Positions 53,324 through 64,000 of a stretch of 64,000 nt of DNA are shown piece after piece. The first letter of the stretch is position 1; every line of letters begins with the position of its first letter. The position numbers and the translations under genes are program-made. The DNA is from Novosphingobium sp. Chol11 (lineage in GTDB: Bacteria; Pseudomonadota; Alphaproteobacteria; Sphingomonadales; Sphingomonadaceae), in NCBI RefSeq assembly GCF_900218065.1, contig NZ_OBMU01000001.1, positions 1,739,335 through 1,803,334 of the forward strand. Reading direction: 5' to 3'. The notes beneath the pieces were generated by a model. It was not told the DNA's origin. It ran no database searches and worked only from the letters and a program-made list of their open reading frames with translations.

Positions 53324-54379
53324 TCAATCGACTCCTCTTTCCCGCTCCAGCAGCACCTTCTTCCGCTCCACGCCATAGGCATAGCCACCCAAGCTCCCAT
53401 CGCCGCGCAACACGCGATGGCAGGGGATCAACACCGCCAGCCCATTATCCCCGCAAGCAGTCCCAGCCGCACGTACTGCACCCGGCCTCCCGATGGCAGC
53501 GGCAATCTCCCCATAACTGCGCGTCTCACCCGCCGGTATCGCCCGCAGCGCGCTCCACACCGCCTGCTGAAAGGCGGTGCCGCGCACGTCCATGGGCACA
53601 TCGACCGGCCGCCCCGGCTCCTCAATCAATTGCACCACCTGCCCCGCCAGCGCGCTCAACGTTCCCTCGCCCGGCAGAATCTCCGCCTTGGGAAAGCGTC
53701 GCCGCAAATCGTCCTCGCCCTCATCGAAACTGACCCGACAAAGCCCTTTGGCCGTGGCCGCGACCAACACAGGCCCCAAACTGGATCCCATCACCACATA
53801 ACGGATCGTGACGCCCCGCCCGCCATCCTTCCAGGCGCTTGGGCTCATACCCAGATGCCGCTCCGCATCGGCATAGGCGCGGCTGGGCGCATTATATCCC
53901 GCCTCATAAATCGCACTGGTGACGCTGCCCTCTTCCTCCAGAGCCGCCTTCAGCCGTTCCGCACGCAGAGATCGAGCGTAGGCGGCCGGTGTCAGCCCCG
54001 TCTCCCGCTTGAACAGCCGGTGGAAATGATGCGGCGCATAGCCCGCATGCGCGGCGACCTGTTCCAGCGAGGGCGCTATCTCTGAAGCCGCGATGAAGGC
54101 TTTCGCCGCCTCCACGGCGACCCTGTCCCGCCCGACCTCATCCGGCAGACAGCGCAGGCATGCCCGAAATCCAGCCTGCCGCGCCGCAGCCGGATCGGCA
54201 AGAAAGATCATATTCTCTCGCCTTGGATGCCGCGCCGCGCAACTTGGCTTGCAGTAGATGCCGGTCGTCAGCACCGCGCCCACGAAGCGCCCATCCATGG
54301 CCCGGTCCCGCCGCAGGAACGCGTCCCAGCAGGCATCATCATTCAGCGCCAACGGCGTCGAGGCGGAAAGGTCGGTCAT
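53324..54379 (-). CDS. ada: Bifunctional DNA-methylation repair protein and regulator Ada
   Basis: 351 residues from ATG 54379 (ATG 54388 also possible). N-terminal Ada domain with four zinc cysteines (C43, C47, C74, C77); C43 is the methylphosphotriester acceptor by analogy with E. coli C38. An AraC-type HTH follows (LEQVAAHAGYAPHHFHRLFK). The C-terminal O6-methylguanine methyltransferase has its acceptor Cys320 in IPCHRV. All catalytic residues are present. The open frame continues to 55726 but crosses the divergent protease gene and is not real. Confidence 0.95.
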   Translation of the reverse strand: MTDLSASTPLALNDDACWDAFLRRDRAMDGRFVGAVLTTGIYCKPSCAARHPRRENMIFLADPAAARQAGFRACLRCLPDEVGRDRVAVEAAKAFIAASEIAPSLEQVAAHAGYAPHHFHRLFKRETGLTPAAYARSLRAERLKAALEEEGSVTSAIYEAGYNAPSRAYADAERHLGMSPSAWKDGGRGVTIRYVVMGSSLGPVLVAATAKGLCRVSFDEGEDDLRRRFPKAEILPGEGTLSALAGQVVQLIEEPGRPVDVPMDVRGTAFQQAVWSALRAIPAGETRSYGEIAAAIGRPGAVRAAGTACGDNGLAVLIPCHRVLRGDGSLGGYAYGVERKKVLLERERGVD

Positions 54380-54481
54380 CTGGTTCATCCATATGGGATA
54401 GCAGGCGCGATCGGGCCAGCCTTCCCGCGCCTTGCGCTCAAAGCAATTCTGCCATTGCCTCCGCCGGGCTTTACCATATGA

Positions 54482-56041
54482 ATGCGCCGCATCATGGTCG
54501 CATTTCTTCGCCGTCTCTGCCTCCTCCTGGCCCTTGCCTTGCCTGCCGCCGCGCGGGCGGAACAGCAGGATATCGCCGCCGCCGCGCGCGGCGTCGTCCG
54601 CATCGCCATCGTGGCGACCGATGGCAGCGATGCCTATTTCGTCGGCCATGGCAGCGGCTTTGCCGTCGCGCCGGACAAGGTGCTGACCAACGCCCATGTC
54701 GTTGAACTGACGCGCGAGGAAAAGAACCTCGTCATCGGCGTCATCCCTTCGGAAGGGCGCAAAAGCTATGGCGGCCGCGTCATCGCCTATTCGCCCGGCA
54801 ACGACCTCGCGCTCATCCAGCTGGAGGAAGGCCGCCTGCCGGTGAGCACCTTCTACGGCGGCGCCGTCAGCGACGGGCAGCATGTGACGGCGATCGGCTA
54901 TCCCGGCAATGTCGACCGCGCGCAGGGCCTTGGTCTCAAGCAGATGATCGAACCGCTCGGCACCGTAAAGACCAGCGGCAATGTGTCCTCCGGCCGCTCC
55001 AGCCAGAGCTTCGACACGATCCTCCATACCGCACCCCTTGCTGCCGGGAACAGCGGCGGGCCTTTGGTGGATGATTGCGGCCGGGTGCTCGGCGTCAACA
55101 GCTTCGGATCGATCTCGGACGGCAATGACGCGGAGTTCGGATTTGCCGTGTCCTGGCGCGAAGTGGCATCCTTCCTGCGTCAGGCGGGCGTGTCCTCGCT
55201 CCATACCGTCGTCCCCTGCCGCTCCATGGCGGAGGCGGACGCTGCCGAAGCCATGCTGACGCAGCGGGAGGCGCAGCGCAGCGAACAATCCGAGCGCGCC
55301 AAGGCCGATGCCCGCGAAGCTGAACTGGACAAGGCCCGCGACGCCGCCGAGCGCGACGTCATCTCCGGCCGTGAAAATGCGATGGCGGGCGCGGCTGTCC
55401 TGCTGGCGCTGGCAGTGCTTGGCCTTGGCGCAGGCGGGCTTTTCTACAGCCAGGGCCGCGAACGCCGCGCCACATGGTTCCTCGCGGGCGGAGGCGTGCT
55501 GCTGTTCGGCGCGCTCGCGCTGTTTTTCCTGAAGCCCAGCTTTTCCAGCATCGATGACCGGGTAAAGCTCGCCGCCAGCGACCAGGTCACGGGCAACAGC
55601 GCCTATGCGTGGGAAGGCGAAAATATCTGCGCGATCGATCTCGATCGCAGCCGCGTCACCATATCGCAGGCGAACGACATCCCCTTCAACTGGACCGCGT
55701 CCGGCTGCGCCAATGGCAACAGCCAATATGTGACCGCCGGCAATGATTGGGAACGCGCCACCATCCCCGAAAGCGGCAACTTCATCGCGCTGAGCCGCTT
55801 CGACCCCGCAACCGGCACATTGCGCGTCCAGCGCTGGCTGCCCGATGGCGACACGATGGACAAGGCACGCGCGCTGCTGAAGGATGGGCCGATCAAGGAG
55901 TGCGGCAACAATCCCGATCTCCTCGCCCGCATAGCCTCGCTGCGCAGCGACCTTGGCGCACTCCTGCCCGCCCAGCCCAACGAGCGCCTCGTCTACCGCT
56001 GCCGCAAGGGACGGCTCGCCCCGGCCGACCCGGCGAACTGA
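54482..56041 (+). CDS. Trypsin-like serine protease with central membrane helices
   Basis: 519 residues. Signal peptide (LLLALALPAAARA), then a chymotrypsin-fold domain with triad His72 (TNAHVV), Asp108 (NDLALIQ) and Ser191 (GNSGGPL). A charged coiled coil (about 255-300) and two membrane helices (about 302-325 and 330-350) follow, then a C-terminal domain of about 165 residues with three cysteines. This is HtrA-like in the protease but lacks PDZ domains. Topology puts the protease in the periplasm. Substrate unknown. Divergent from ada, 185 bases before atpH. Confidence 0.87.
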   Translation: MRRIMVAFLRRLCLLLALALPAAARAEQQDIAAAARGVVRIAIVATDGSDAYFVGHGSGFAVAPDKVLTNAHVVELTREEKNLVIGVIPSEGRKSYGGRVIAYSPGNDLALIQLEEGRLPVSTFYGGAVSDGQHVTAIGYPGNVDRAQGLGLKQMIEPLGTVKTSGNVSSGRSSQSFDTILHTAPLAAGNSGGPLVDDCGRVLGVNSFGSISDGNDAEFGFAVSWREVASFLRQAGVSSLHTVVPCRSMAEADAAEAMLTQREAQRSEQSERAKADAREAELDKARDAAERDVISGRENAMAGAAVLLALAVLGLGAGGLFYSQGRERRATWFLAGGGVLLFGALALFFLKPSFSSIDDRVKLAASDQVTGNSAYAWEGENICAIDLDRSRVTISQANDIPFNWTASGCANGNSQYVTAGNDWERATIPESGNFIALSRFDPATGTLRVQRWLPDGDTMDKARALLKDGPIKECGNNPDLLARIASLRSDLGALLPAQPNERLVYRCRKGRLAPADPAN

Positions 56042-56226
56042 AGCGATCCGCGCGGTAAAGCGCGCCGCTTATTCGCTTCGATTCCATCCTTGTGACGGAA
56101 TCGCGTTCCATGGCTTGCATAGTCATAATCCCGCTGCTAACCGGCCCGGCAACAGGGGATCGGGACGGATAGACCGCGCCCCTCTTTTTTGCATGACCGG
56201 CAAATCAATTGGAGGACGGTAAGCGC

Positions 56227-58313
<2,087 letters not shown>

Positions 58314-58322
58314 AGGATAATC

Positions 58323-58405
58323 CGTCATCCCAGCGAAGGCTGGGATCTCAGGCCTCGAAGGTTCAACCTGGAGGCACGAGATCCTGACCTTCGTCAGGAT
58401 GACGA
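58323..58405. repeat. Family B-type repeat inside the atp operon (atpA-atpG)
   Basis: CGTCATCCCAGCGAAGGCTG... at 58323-58350 matches the arms near 46138 and 46991. A diverged inverted arm, GAGATCCTGACCTTCGTCAG..., lies at 58378-58405. The whole atpA-atpG gap is this element. Confidence 0.85.
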
Positions 58406-58419
58406 ACAGAAGGTTCGTC

Positions 58420-59304
58420 ATGGCCAGCCTCAAGGAACTGAAGATCCGCATCGGGTCGGTGAAATCGACCCAGAAGATCACCAAGGCGAAGCAGATGGTC
58501 GCCGCGGCCAAGCTGCGCAAGGCGCAGGCTGCCGCCGAAGCAGCGCGTCCCTATTCCAGCCGTCTAGAAGCCGTGGTCGCCAGCCTCGCCTCGAAGATCG
58601 CGGGCGGTTCGGGCGAAGGCGCGTCGCCGCTGCTCGCCGGCACCGGCAAGGATGACGTTCATCTGCTGGTCGTCGCCAACTCCGACCGTGGCCTTGCTGG
58701 CGCGTTCAACGCCAACATCGTCAAGGCTGCGCGCGCCAAGGCGGACGAACTGATCGCGCAGGGCAAGACCGTTCGTTTCTACCTGATCGGCCGCAAGGGT
58801 CGTCCGGTGATCAACCGCACCTTCCCCGGCATGATCGTCGCGCAGTTCGACACCACCGGTGTCAAGGAACCCGGCTTCAACCAGGCGTCCGAAATCGCGC
58901 ATGAACTGACCGACATGTATCTGAACGGCAAGTTCGACGTCGCGCACCTCTTCTACTCGCAGTTCAAGTCGGCGCTCGCGCAGATTCCGACCGAACAGCA
59001 GATCATCCCGGTGAAGATCCCTGCCGATGCCGACCGCAACGCCATCGGCGCGACGGTGGAATATGAACCGAGCGAGGAAGCGATCCTCGACGACCTGTTG
59101 CCGCGCAACGTCACGGTACAGATCTTCAAGGCGCTGCTGGAAAACAACGCGTCCGAACAGGGCGCATCGATGACCGCCATGGACAATGCGACCCGCAACG
59201 CCGGCGACCTCATCAACAAGCTGACCATCCAGTATAACCGCAGCCGTCAGGCGGCGATCACCACCGAACTGGTCGAAATCATCTCGGGCGCGGAAGCCCT
59301 CTAA
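58420..59304 (+). CDS. atpG: ATP synthase F1 subunit gamma
   Basis: 294 residues from ATG 58420 with AGAAGG six bases upstream; the seven codons upstream in frame lie in the repeat. N-terminal [18 protein letters not shown] and C-terminal [20 protein letters not shown] form the central coiled-coil rotor. Standard length. Confidence 0.97.
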   Translation: MASLKELKIRIGSVKSTQKITKAKQMVAAAKLRKAQAAAEAARPYSSRLEAVVASLASKIAGGSGEGASPLLAGTGKDDVHLLVVANSDRGLAGAFNANIVKAARAKADELIAQGKTVRFYLIGRKGRPVINRTFPGMIVAQFDTTGVKEPGFNQASEIAHELTDMYLNGKFDVAHLFYSQFKSALAQIPTEQQIIPVKIPADADRNAIGATVEYEPSEEAILDDLLPRNVTVQIFKALLENNASEQGASMTAMDNATRNAGDLINKLTIQYNRSRQAAITTELVEIISGAEAL

Positions 59305-60774
<1,470 letters not shown>

Positions 60775-60785
60775 GCTCCACAATG

Positions 60786-60917
60786 TCCCCCTCCCGCAAG
60801 CGGGAGGGGATTAAAGGGTGGGCCGCGAGCGGCGCGAGCTTCGACCTATCCCGAAAAGTTGCAACGATTGCTTCGCAATCGACCCACCCCAACCCCTCCC
60901 TTGAAAGGGAGGGGCTA
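60786..60917. repeat. Intergenic inverted repeat, family C, copy 2 (atpD-atpC)
   Basis: Left unit 60786-60823 (CCCTCCCGCAAGCGGGAGGG then GGGTGGGCC) and right unit about 60880-60917 (CCCACCCC then CCTCCCTTGAAAGGGAGGGG). Same layout as 43767-43896, with the right palindrome core altered. It fills nearly the whole gap within the operon. Confidence 0.8.
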
Positions 60918-60928
60918 AGGAAGCGAAA

Positions 60929-61183
60929 ATGGCACTGCATTTCGAACTCGTGACCCCGGAAAAGCTCGTCCGCTCGGAAGAGGTCTATCAGGTCGTCGTC
61001 CCCGGCACCGATGGCGACTTCGGCGTGTTGGAGGGCCACGCGCCCTTCATGTCCACCGTCCGCGACGGCGCGATCCAGATTTTCGCCTCGGCCGGTTCGG
61101 CTCCCGAAGTCATCCCCGTCCAGGGCGGCTTTGCTGAGGTCAATGAAAAGGGCCTGACCGTCCTTGCGGAGCATGCTGGCTAA
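60929..61183 (+). CDS. atpC: ATP synthase F1 subunit epsilon, barrel domain only
   Basis: 84 residues: [18 protein letters not shown], then [19 protein letters not shown] and LAEHAG at the end. This is only the N-terminal beta-sandwich; the C-terminal helical hairpin that inhibits hydrolysis in E. coli (139 residues) is absent. AAGGAA precedes the ATG. Last gene of the operon, followed by a strong hairpin. Short epsilon subunits are usual in this group, where another protein (zeta) can play the inhibitory role. Confidence 0.93.
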   Translation: MALHFELVTPEKLVRSEEVYQVVVPGTDGDFGVLEGHAPFMSTVRDGAIQIFASAGSAPEVIPVQGGFAEVNEKGLTVLAEHAG

Positions 61184-61213
61184 GCCAAAGCGCACCTCCT
61201 GATCCGTTTGCCC

Positions 61214-61252
61214 AAGAAGGCCGCGTTCGCCAAGGAACGCGGCCTTCTTGCA
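61214..61252 (+). terminator. Terminator of the atp operon
   Basis: AAGAAGGCCGCGTTC (61214-61228) and its perfect inverse (61235-61249) with a six-base loop. The T-tract is short (TTCTTGC), but the 15-bp stem and position 30 bases past atpC support a terminator. Confidence 0.75.
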
Positions 61253-61385
61253 TTGCGGCACGGAGCGCGCTCGCCTCGGCCATTAGCCATTTGTCAAAGT
61301 TTCCGGCCTATTCACCATCTCCAGCCATATTTGATCGGTCTCTTTGTGGTTGGCTCGATCGATCGGAACATGCCGGCGGAGAATT

Positions 61386-62915
61386 ATGAGCGCGTTTGGA
61401 CGGAAAAATGGACCTGCGGGTATCAAGCCGGGTTTCGGCGTCGCCCGGCCCATGCAGGGCGGCGCACCGCGTGATGAAGCGCGCGGCGGCGACCAGTTCC
61501 CTCCGCTCGACATGGCTCCCTTGCCAGCCAGCGAAAGCCCGGTCGATCCGCTGTCCGCTCCCACGACCCAGATGCAGCGCAACGCCGACGCCTTGCAACG
61601 CCTGTCGGACCGCGCCAACGCCGAACATGTAGCCGATGCGGGGCCGCAAGGCTTCGAGGCCTCCGTCCACAAGATCAAGGAACAGGTCCTCCCCCGCCTG
61701 CTGGAACGCGTCGATCCGGAAGCCGCCGCCACCCTCAGCAAGGATGAACTGGCCGAGGAATTCCGCCCCATCATCATGGAGGTGCTGGCCGAGCTCAAGC
61801 TCACCCTCAACCGCCGCGAACAATTCGCGCTGGAAAAGGTTCTGGTCGACGAACTGCTCGGCCTCGGCCCGCTAGAGGAACTGCTCGCCGATCCCGACGT
61901 CAGCGACATCATGGTCAACGGCCCGGAGCAGACCTACATCGAAAAGAAGGGCAAGCTCCAGATCGCGCCGATCAAGTTCCGCGATGAGGAGCATCTGTTC
62001 CAGATCGCGCAGCGCATCGTGAACAAGGTCGGCCGCCGCGTTGATCAGACCACGCCGCTCGCCGATGCCCGCCTGCCCGACGGCAGCCGCGTCAACGTGA
62101 TCGTGCCGCCGCTCTCGCTGCGCGGCACCGCCATCTCGATCCGTAAATTTTCCGCCAAGCCGATCACCATCGACATGCTCGCCCAGTGGGGCGCGATGAG
62201 CCCGAAGATGGCCACCGCGCTCAAGATCGCGGGCGCGTCGCGCATGAATATCGTGATCTCGGGGGGCACCGGCTCGGGCAAGACCACCATGCTCAACGCC
62301 CTGTCGAAGATGATCGACCCGGGCGAGCGCGTCCTCACCATCGAGGACGCGGCCGAACTCCGCCTGCAACAGCCGCATTGGCTACCCCTCGAAACCCGCC
62401 CGCCGAACCTGGAGGGCCAGGGCGCCATCACCATCGGCGATCTCGTCAAGAACGCCCTGCGTATGCGCCCCGACCGCATCATCCTGGGCGAAATTCGTGG
62501 CGCGGAATGCTTCGACCTGCTCGCCGCGATGAACACCGGCCATGACGGCTCCATGTGCACGCTCCACTCCAACTCGCCCCGCGAGTGCCTAGGCCGTATG
62601 GAGAATATGATCCTGATGGGCGACATCAAAATCCCCAAGGAAGCCATCTCGAAACAGATCGCCGACTCCGTCGACCTCATCGTGCAGGTGAAGCGCCTGC
62701 GCGACGGTTCGCGCCGCGTCACCAACATCACCGAAGTCATCGGCATGGAAGGCGACGTCATCGTCACCCAGGAACTGTTCAAGTTCGAATATCATGACGA
62801 GGACGACAGCGGTAAGATCGTCGGCGAATATCGGTCGATGGGCCTGCGCCCTTACACGCTGGACAAGGCCCGGCAGTTCGGTTTCGACCAGCCCTTCCTG
62901 GAAGCCTGCCTCTGA
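61386..62915 (+). CDS. cpaF: Type IV/Tad pilus assembly ATPase CpaF
   Basis: 509 residues from ATG 61386 with GGCGGAG upstream. A 90-residue variable N-terminus is followed by the helical N-domain (FEASVHKIKEQVLPRLLERV) and the secretion ATPase: Walker A SGGTGSGKTT near residue 293, Asp box LTIEDAAELRLQ, Walker B RIILGEIRGAE and His box CTLHSNSP. It would power Tad/Flp pilus assembly. No other tad genes are in the window, so it is a lone member here; the rest must be elsewhere. Confidence 0.93.
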   Translation: MSAFGRKNGPAGIKPGFGVARPMQGGAPRDEARGGDQFPPLDMAPLPASESPVDPLSAPTTQMQRNADALQRLSDRANAEHVADAGPQGFEASVHKIKEQVLPRLLERVDPEAAATLSKDELAEEFRPIIMEVLAELKLTLNRREQFALEKVLVDELLGLGPLEELLADPDVSDIMVNGPEQTYIEKKGKLQIAPIKFRDEEHLFQIAQRIVNKVGRRVDQTTPLADARLPDGSRVNVIVPPLSLRGTAISIRKFSAKPITIDMLAQWGAMSPKMATALKIAGASRMNIVISGGTGSGKTTMLNALSKMIDPGERVLTIEDAAELRLQQPHWLPLETRPPNLEGQGAITIGDLVKNALRMRPDRIILGEIRGAECFDLLAAMNTGHDGSMCTLHSNSPRECLGRMENMILMGDIKIPKEAISKQIADSVDLIVQVKRLRDGSRRVTNITEVIGMEGDVIVTQELFKFEYHDEDDSGKIVGEYRSMGLRPYTLDKARQFGFDQPFLEACL

Positions 62916-63019
62916 TCGTGCACGCGCGATAGCGGCAACCCAGCCGCTATCCACCGCATAAATCGTAATTTATCCGCCCGGTGGTTGCGTGACCGTGTCC
63001 GCCGGTTAAAGCGAACCGC

Positions 63020-63958
63020 GTGCAACCGCCCGCCCCTATCAGCCCGCCCGAGGAGCTTCCTCCACCGCCGCCGGTCCGCGAAGAGCATCCGCTCAAGGGC
63101 ATAGGCCTGCGCTTGCTGGCCATGATGTTCATGGCCGTCATGTTCGCGCTGGGCAAAGTCGTCGGCACGCGCGGCGTCAGCCTGATCGAACTCATCTTCT
63201 ACCGCCAGGCGCTGGCTCTGCCGCTGATCGTCGCCTGGGTCGCAATGACGGACGGTCTCGTCTCGGTCCGCACGAACCGCCTCGGCGCGCATGTCAGCCG
63301 CACCGTGCTCGGCCTCACGGGTATGGTCCTCAACTTCGGCTCCTACCTGCTGCTGCCCCTGACCGAGGCGACGGCGATCGGTTTCACCATGCCGATCTTC
63401 GCCACCCTGCTCTCTGCGCTCCTGCTGCGGGAGGCAACGGGCCCGCACCGCTGGGCCGCCATCCTGCTGGGCTTCATCGGGATCATCATCATGGTCCGCC
63501 CGGACGGCATGCACTTCCCGCCGCTGGGCCTCGCCGTCGCGCTTTCCGCCGCCGTCATCACCGCCTGCATCGGCCTGTTGCTCCGCGACCTTGGCCGGAC
63601 GGAAAGGACGGGCGCCATCGTCTTCTGGTTCACGATCCTCTCGATCCCGCCCCTCGGCATCCTGATGCTTTTCGTCGGGAAAGCACATGATCCCATCACT
63701 TGGGCCATGCTGATGGGCGTCGGCATCACCGGGGGCGTGGCGCAACTGTGCATGACCGGGGCGCTGCGCCATGCGCCCGTATCGGTCGTGCTGCCGATGG
63801 ATTACAGCACGATCATCTGGTCGACCATGCTCGGCCTGCTGATCTGGGGCGAATGGCCGATGTATACGACCTGGATCGGCGCAGCGCTCATCATCCTGAG
63901 CGGCCTCTACATCGCGTGGCGGGAACATATACGCTCCCGCCGACCCGCCTCAGCCTAG
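63020..63958 (+). CDS. EamA/DMT-family transporter
   Basis: 312 residues from GTG 63020 (no strong ribosome site). A Pro-rich 24-residue cytoplasmic start is followed by about ten membrane helices in two EamA repeats; each repeat contains the drug/metabolite exporter pattern (e.g. FYRQALALPLIVAW, TEATAIGFTMPIFATLLSAL, and VVLPMDYSTIIWSTML in the second). Substrate unknown. Its end overlaps the stop of a minus-strand frame by nine bases. Confidence 0.88.
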   Translation: MQPPAPISPPEELPPPPPVREEHPLKGIGLRLLAMMFMAVMFALGKVVGTRGVSLIELIFYRQALALPLIVAWVAMTDGLVSVRTNRLGAHVSRTVLGLTGMVLNFGSYLLLPLTEATAIGFTMPIFATLLSALLLREATGPHRWAAILLGFIGIIIMVRPDGMHFPPLGLAVALSAAVITACIGLLLRDLGRTERTGAIVFWFTILSIPPLGILMLFVGKAHDPITWAMLMGVGITGGVAQLCMTGALRHAPVSVVLPMDYSTIIWSTMLGLLIWGEWPMYTTWIGAALIILSGLYIAWREHIRSRRPASA

Positions 63959-64000
63959 CAGTTCCGCGTCCAGGCTAATCTCAGCCTTCAGCAGCTTCGA
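63950..64000 (-). CDS. 3' end of a minus-strand reading frame
   Basis: A minus-strand frame open from the window edge ends at TGA (63952-63950). The 16 visible residues read SKLLKAEISLDAELLG. It converges on the transporter gene and overlaps it by nine bases. Too short to identify; it may be chance, though the amphipathic sequence reads like a real protein end. Confidence 0.35.
   Translation of the reverse strand, partial: SKLLKAEISLDAELLG

Noticed and set aside
54389..55726. N-terminal extension of the ada frame to 800 residues
   Set aside because: The extra 440 residues are antisense to the protease gene and not protein-like; Ada begins at 54379 or 54388.
62852..63928. 358-residue minus-strand open frame
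   Set aside because: Antisense to the DMT transporter; highly charged composition is the complement of membrane-helix codons.

Overview
The window is high-GC, gene-dense chromosomal DNA from an alphaproteobacterium, most likely a sphingomonad (Sphingobium, Sphingomonas or Novosphingobium type). This rests on several observations. The order trpG-trpD-trpC-moaC-moeA-lexA-comEC-gltX-gltA is of sphingomonad type. The lexA promoter carries an alphaproteobacterial SOS box (GTTC-N7-GTTC). An F1-only atpHAGDC cluster lies downstream of priA. There is a NepR-type anti-sigma factor, and the intergenic inverted repeats are of the kind common in this group. I see no transposase, phage, plasmid origin or CRISPR array. 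No stretch longer than about 300 bases lacks a gene.

Layout. Bases 1-9.8 kb (+ strand): end of trpG, then trpD-trpC-moaC-moeA with ATGA overlaps, a small minus-strand Gln-rich gene, lexA, comEC (minus strand, overlapping the end of lexA), gltX and gltA. Bases 9.8-16.6 kb: an unusual minus-strand operon (HPt-like protein, nucleotidyltransferase-like membrane protein, DUF2336-like protein, histidine-kinase-like protein), divergent from an 890-residue coiled-coil membrane protein. Both phosphotransfer proteins lack the histidine they would need. Bases 16.7-21 kb: exopolysaccharide genes (Wzc-type tyrosine kinase, Wza-type export lipoprotein, UDP-ManNAc dehydrogenase type). Bases 21-27.1 kb (minus): xthA, erpA, an M23 peptidase, a DUF455 ferritin-like protein, bcp and glnE. 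Bases 27.2-33.6 kb: a NepR-like gene with an EcfG-type promoter, a Pro-rich small protein, a YpfJ-type zinc protease, a patatin plus 3-hydroxybutyrate dehydrogenase operon, an outer-membrane protein, an M20 amidohydrolase and a GNAT acetyltransferase.

Bases 33.55-36.2 kb (minus): a four-gene operon made of a Tat-signal protein, a PqqD-like protein, an HPr-kinase-like protein and a nucleotidyltransferase (the HPr-rel-A type system, function unknown). It is divergent from phoR. Bases 36.3-43.7 kb: phoR, then pstS-pstC-pstA-pstB-phoU-phoB behind a Pho box, the phosphate-starvation regulon. Bases 44-47.8 kb: def, recR, fmt, truA and a queuosine-precursor transporter. Then come tRNA-Arg(UCU), a 32-residue membrane peptide, an ABM-type protein, an Fsa/TalC transaldolase, a DUF2490 protein, priA and a DUF1289 protein. 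Bases 52.5-53.3 kb hold a lower-GC MtlR/HEPN-like gene that looks acquired, followed by ada and a trypsin-like protease. Bases 56.2-61.2 kb: atpHAGDC with two repeat insertions. The window ends with cpaF, a DMT transporter and the tail of one more minus-strand reading frame.

The loci I find most worth follow-up are the HPr-rel-A-like operon with its candidate Tat substrate, the histidine-less kinase/HPt operon, the MtlR/HEPN-like islet, and repeats inserted inside the pst and atp operons.
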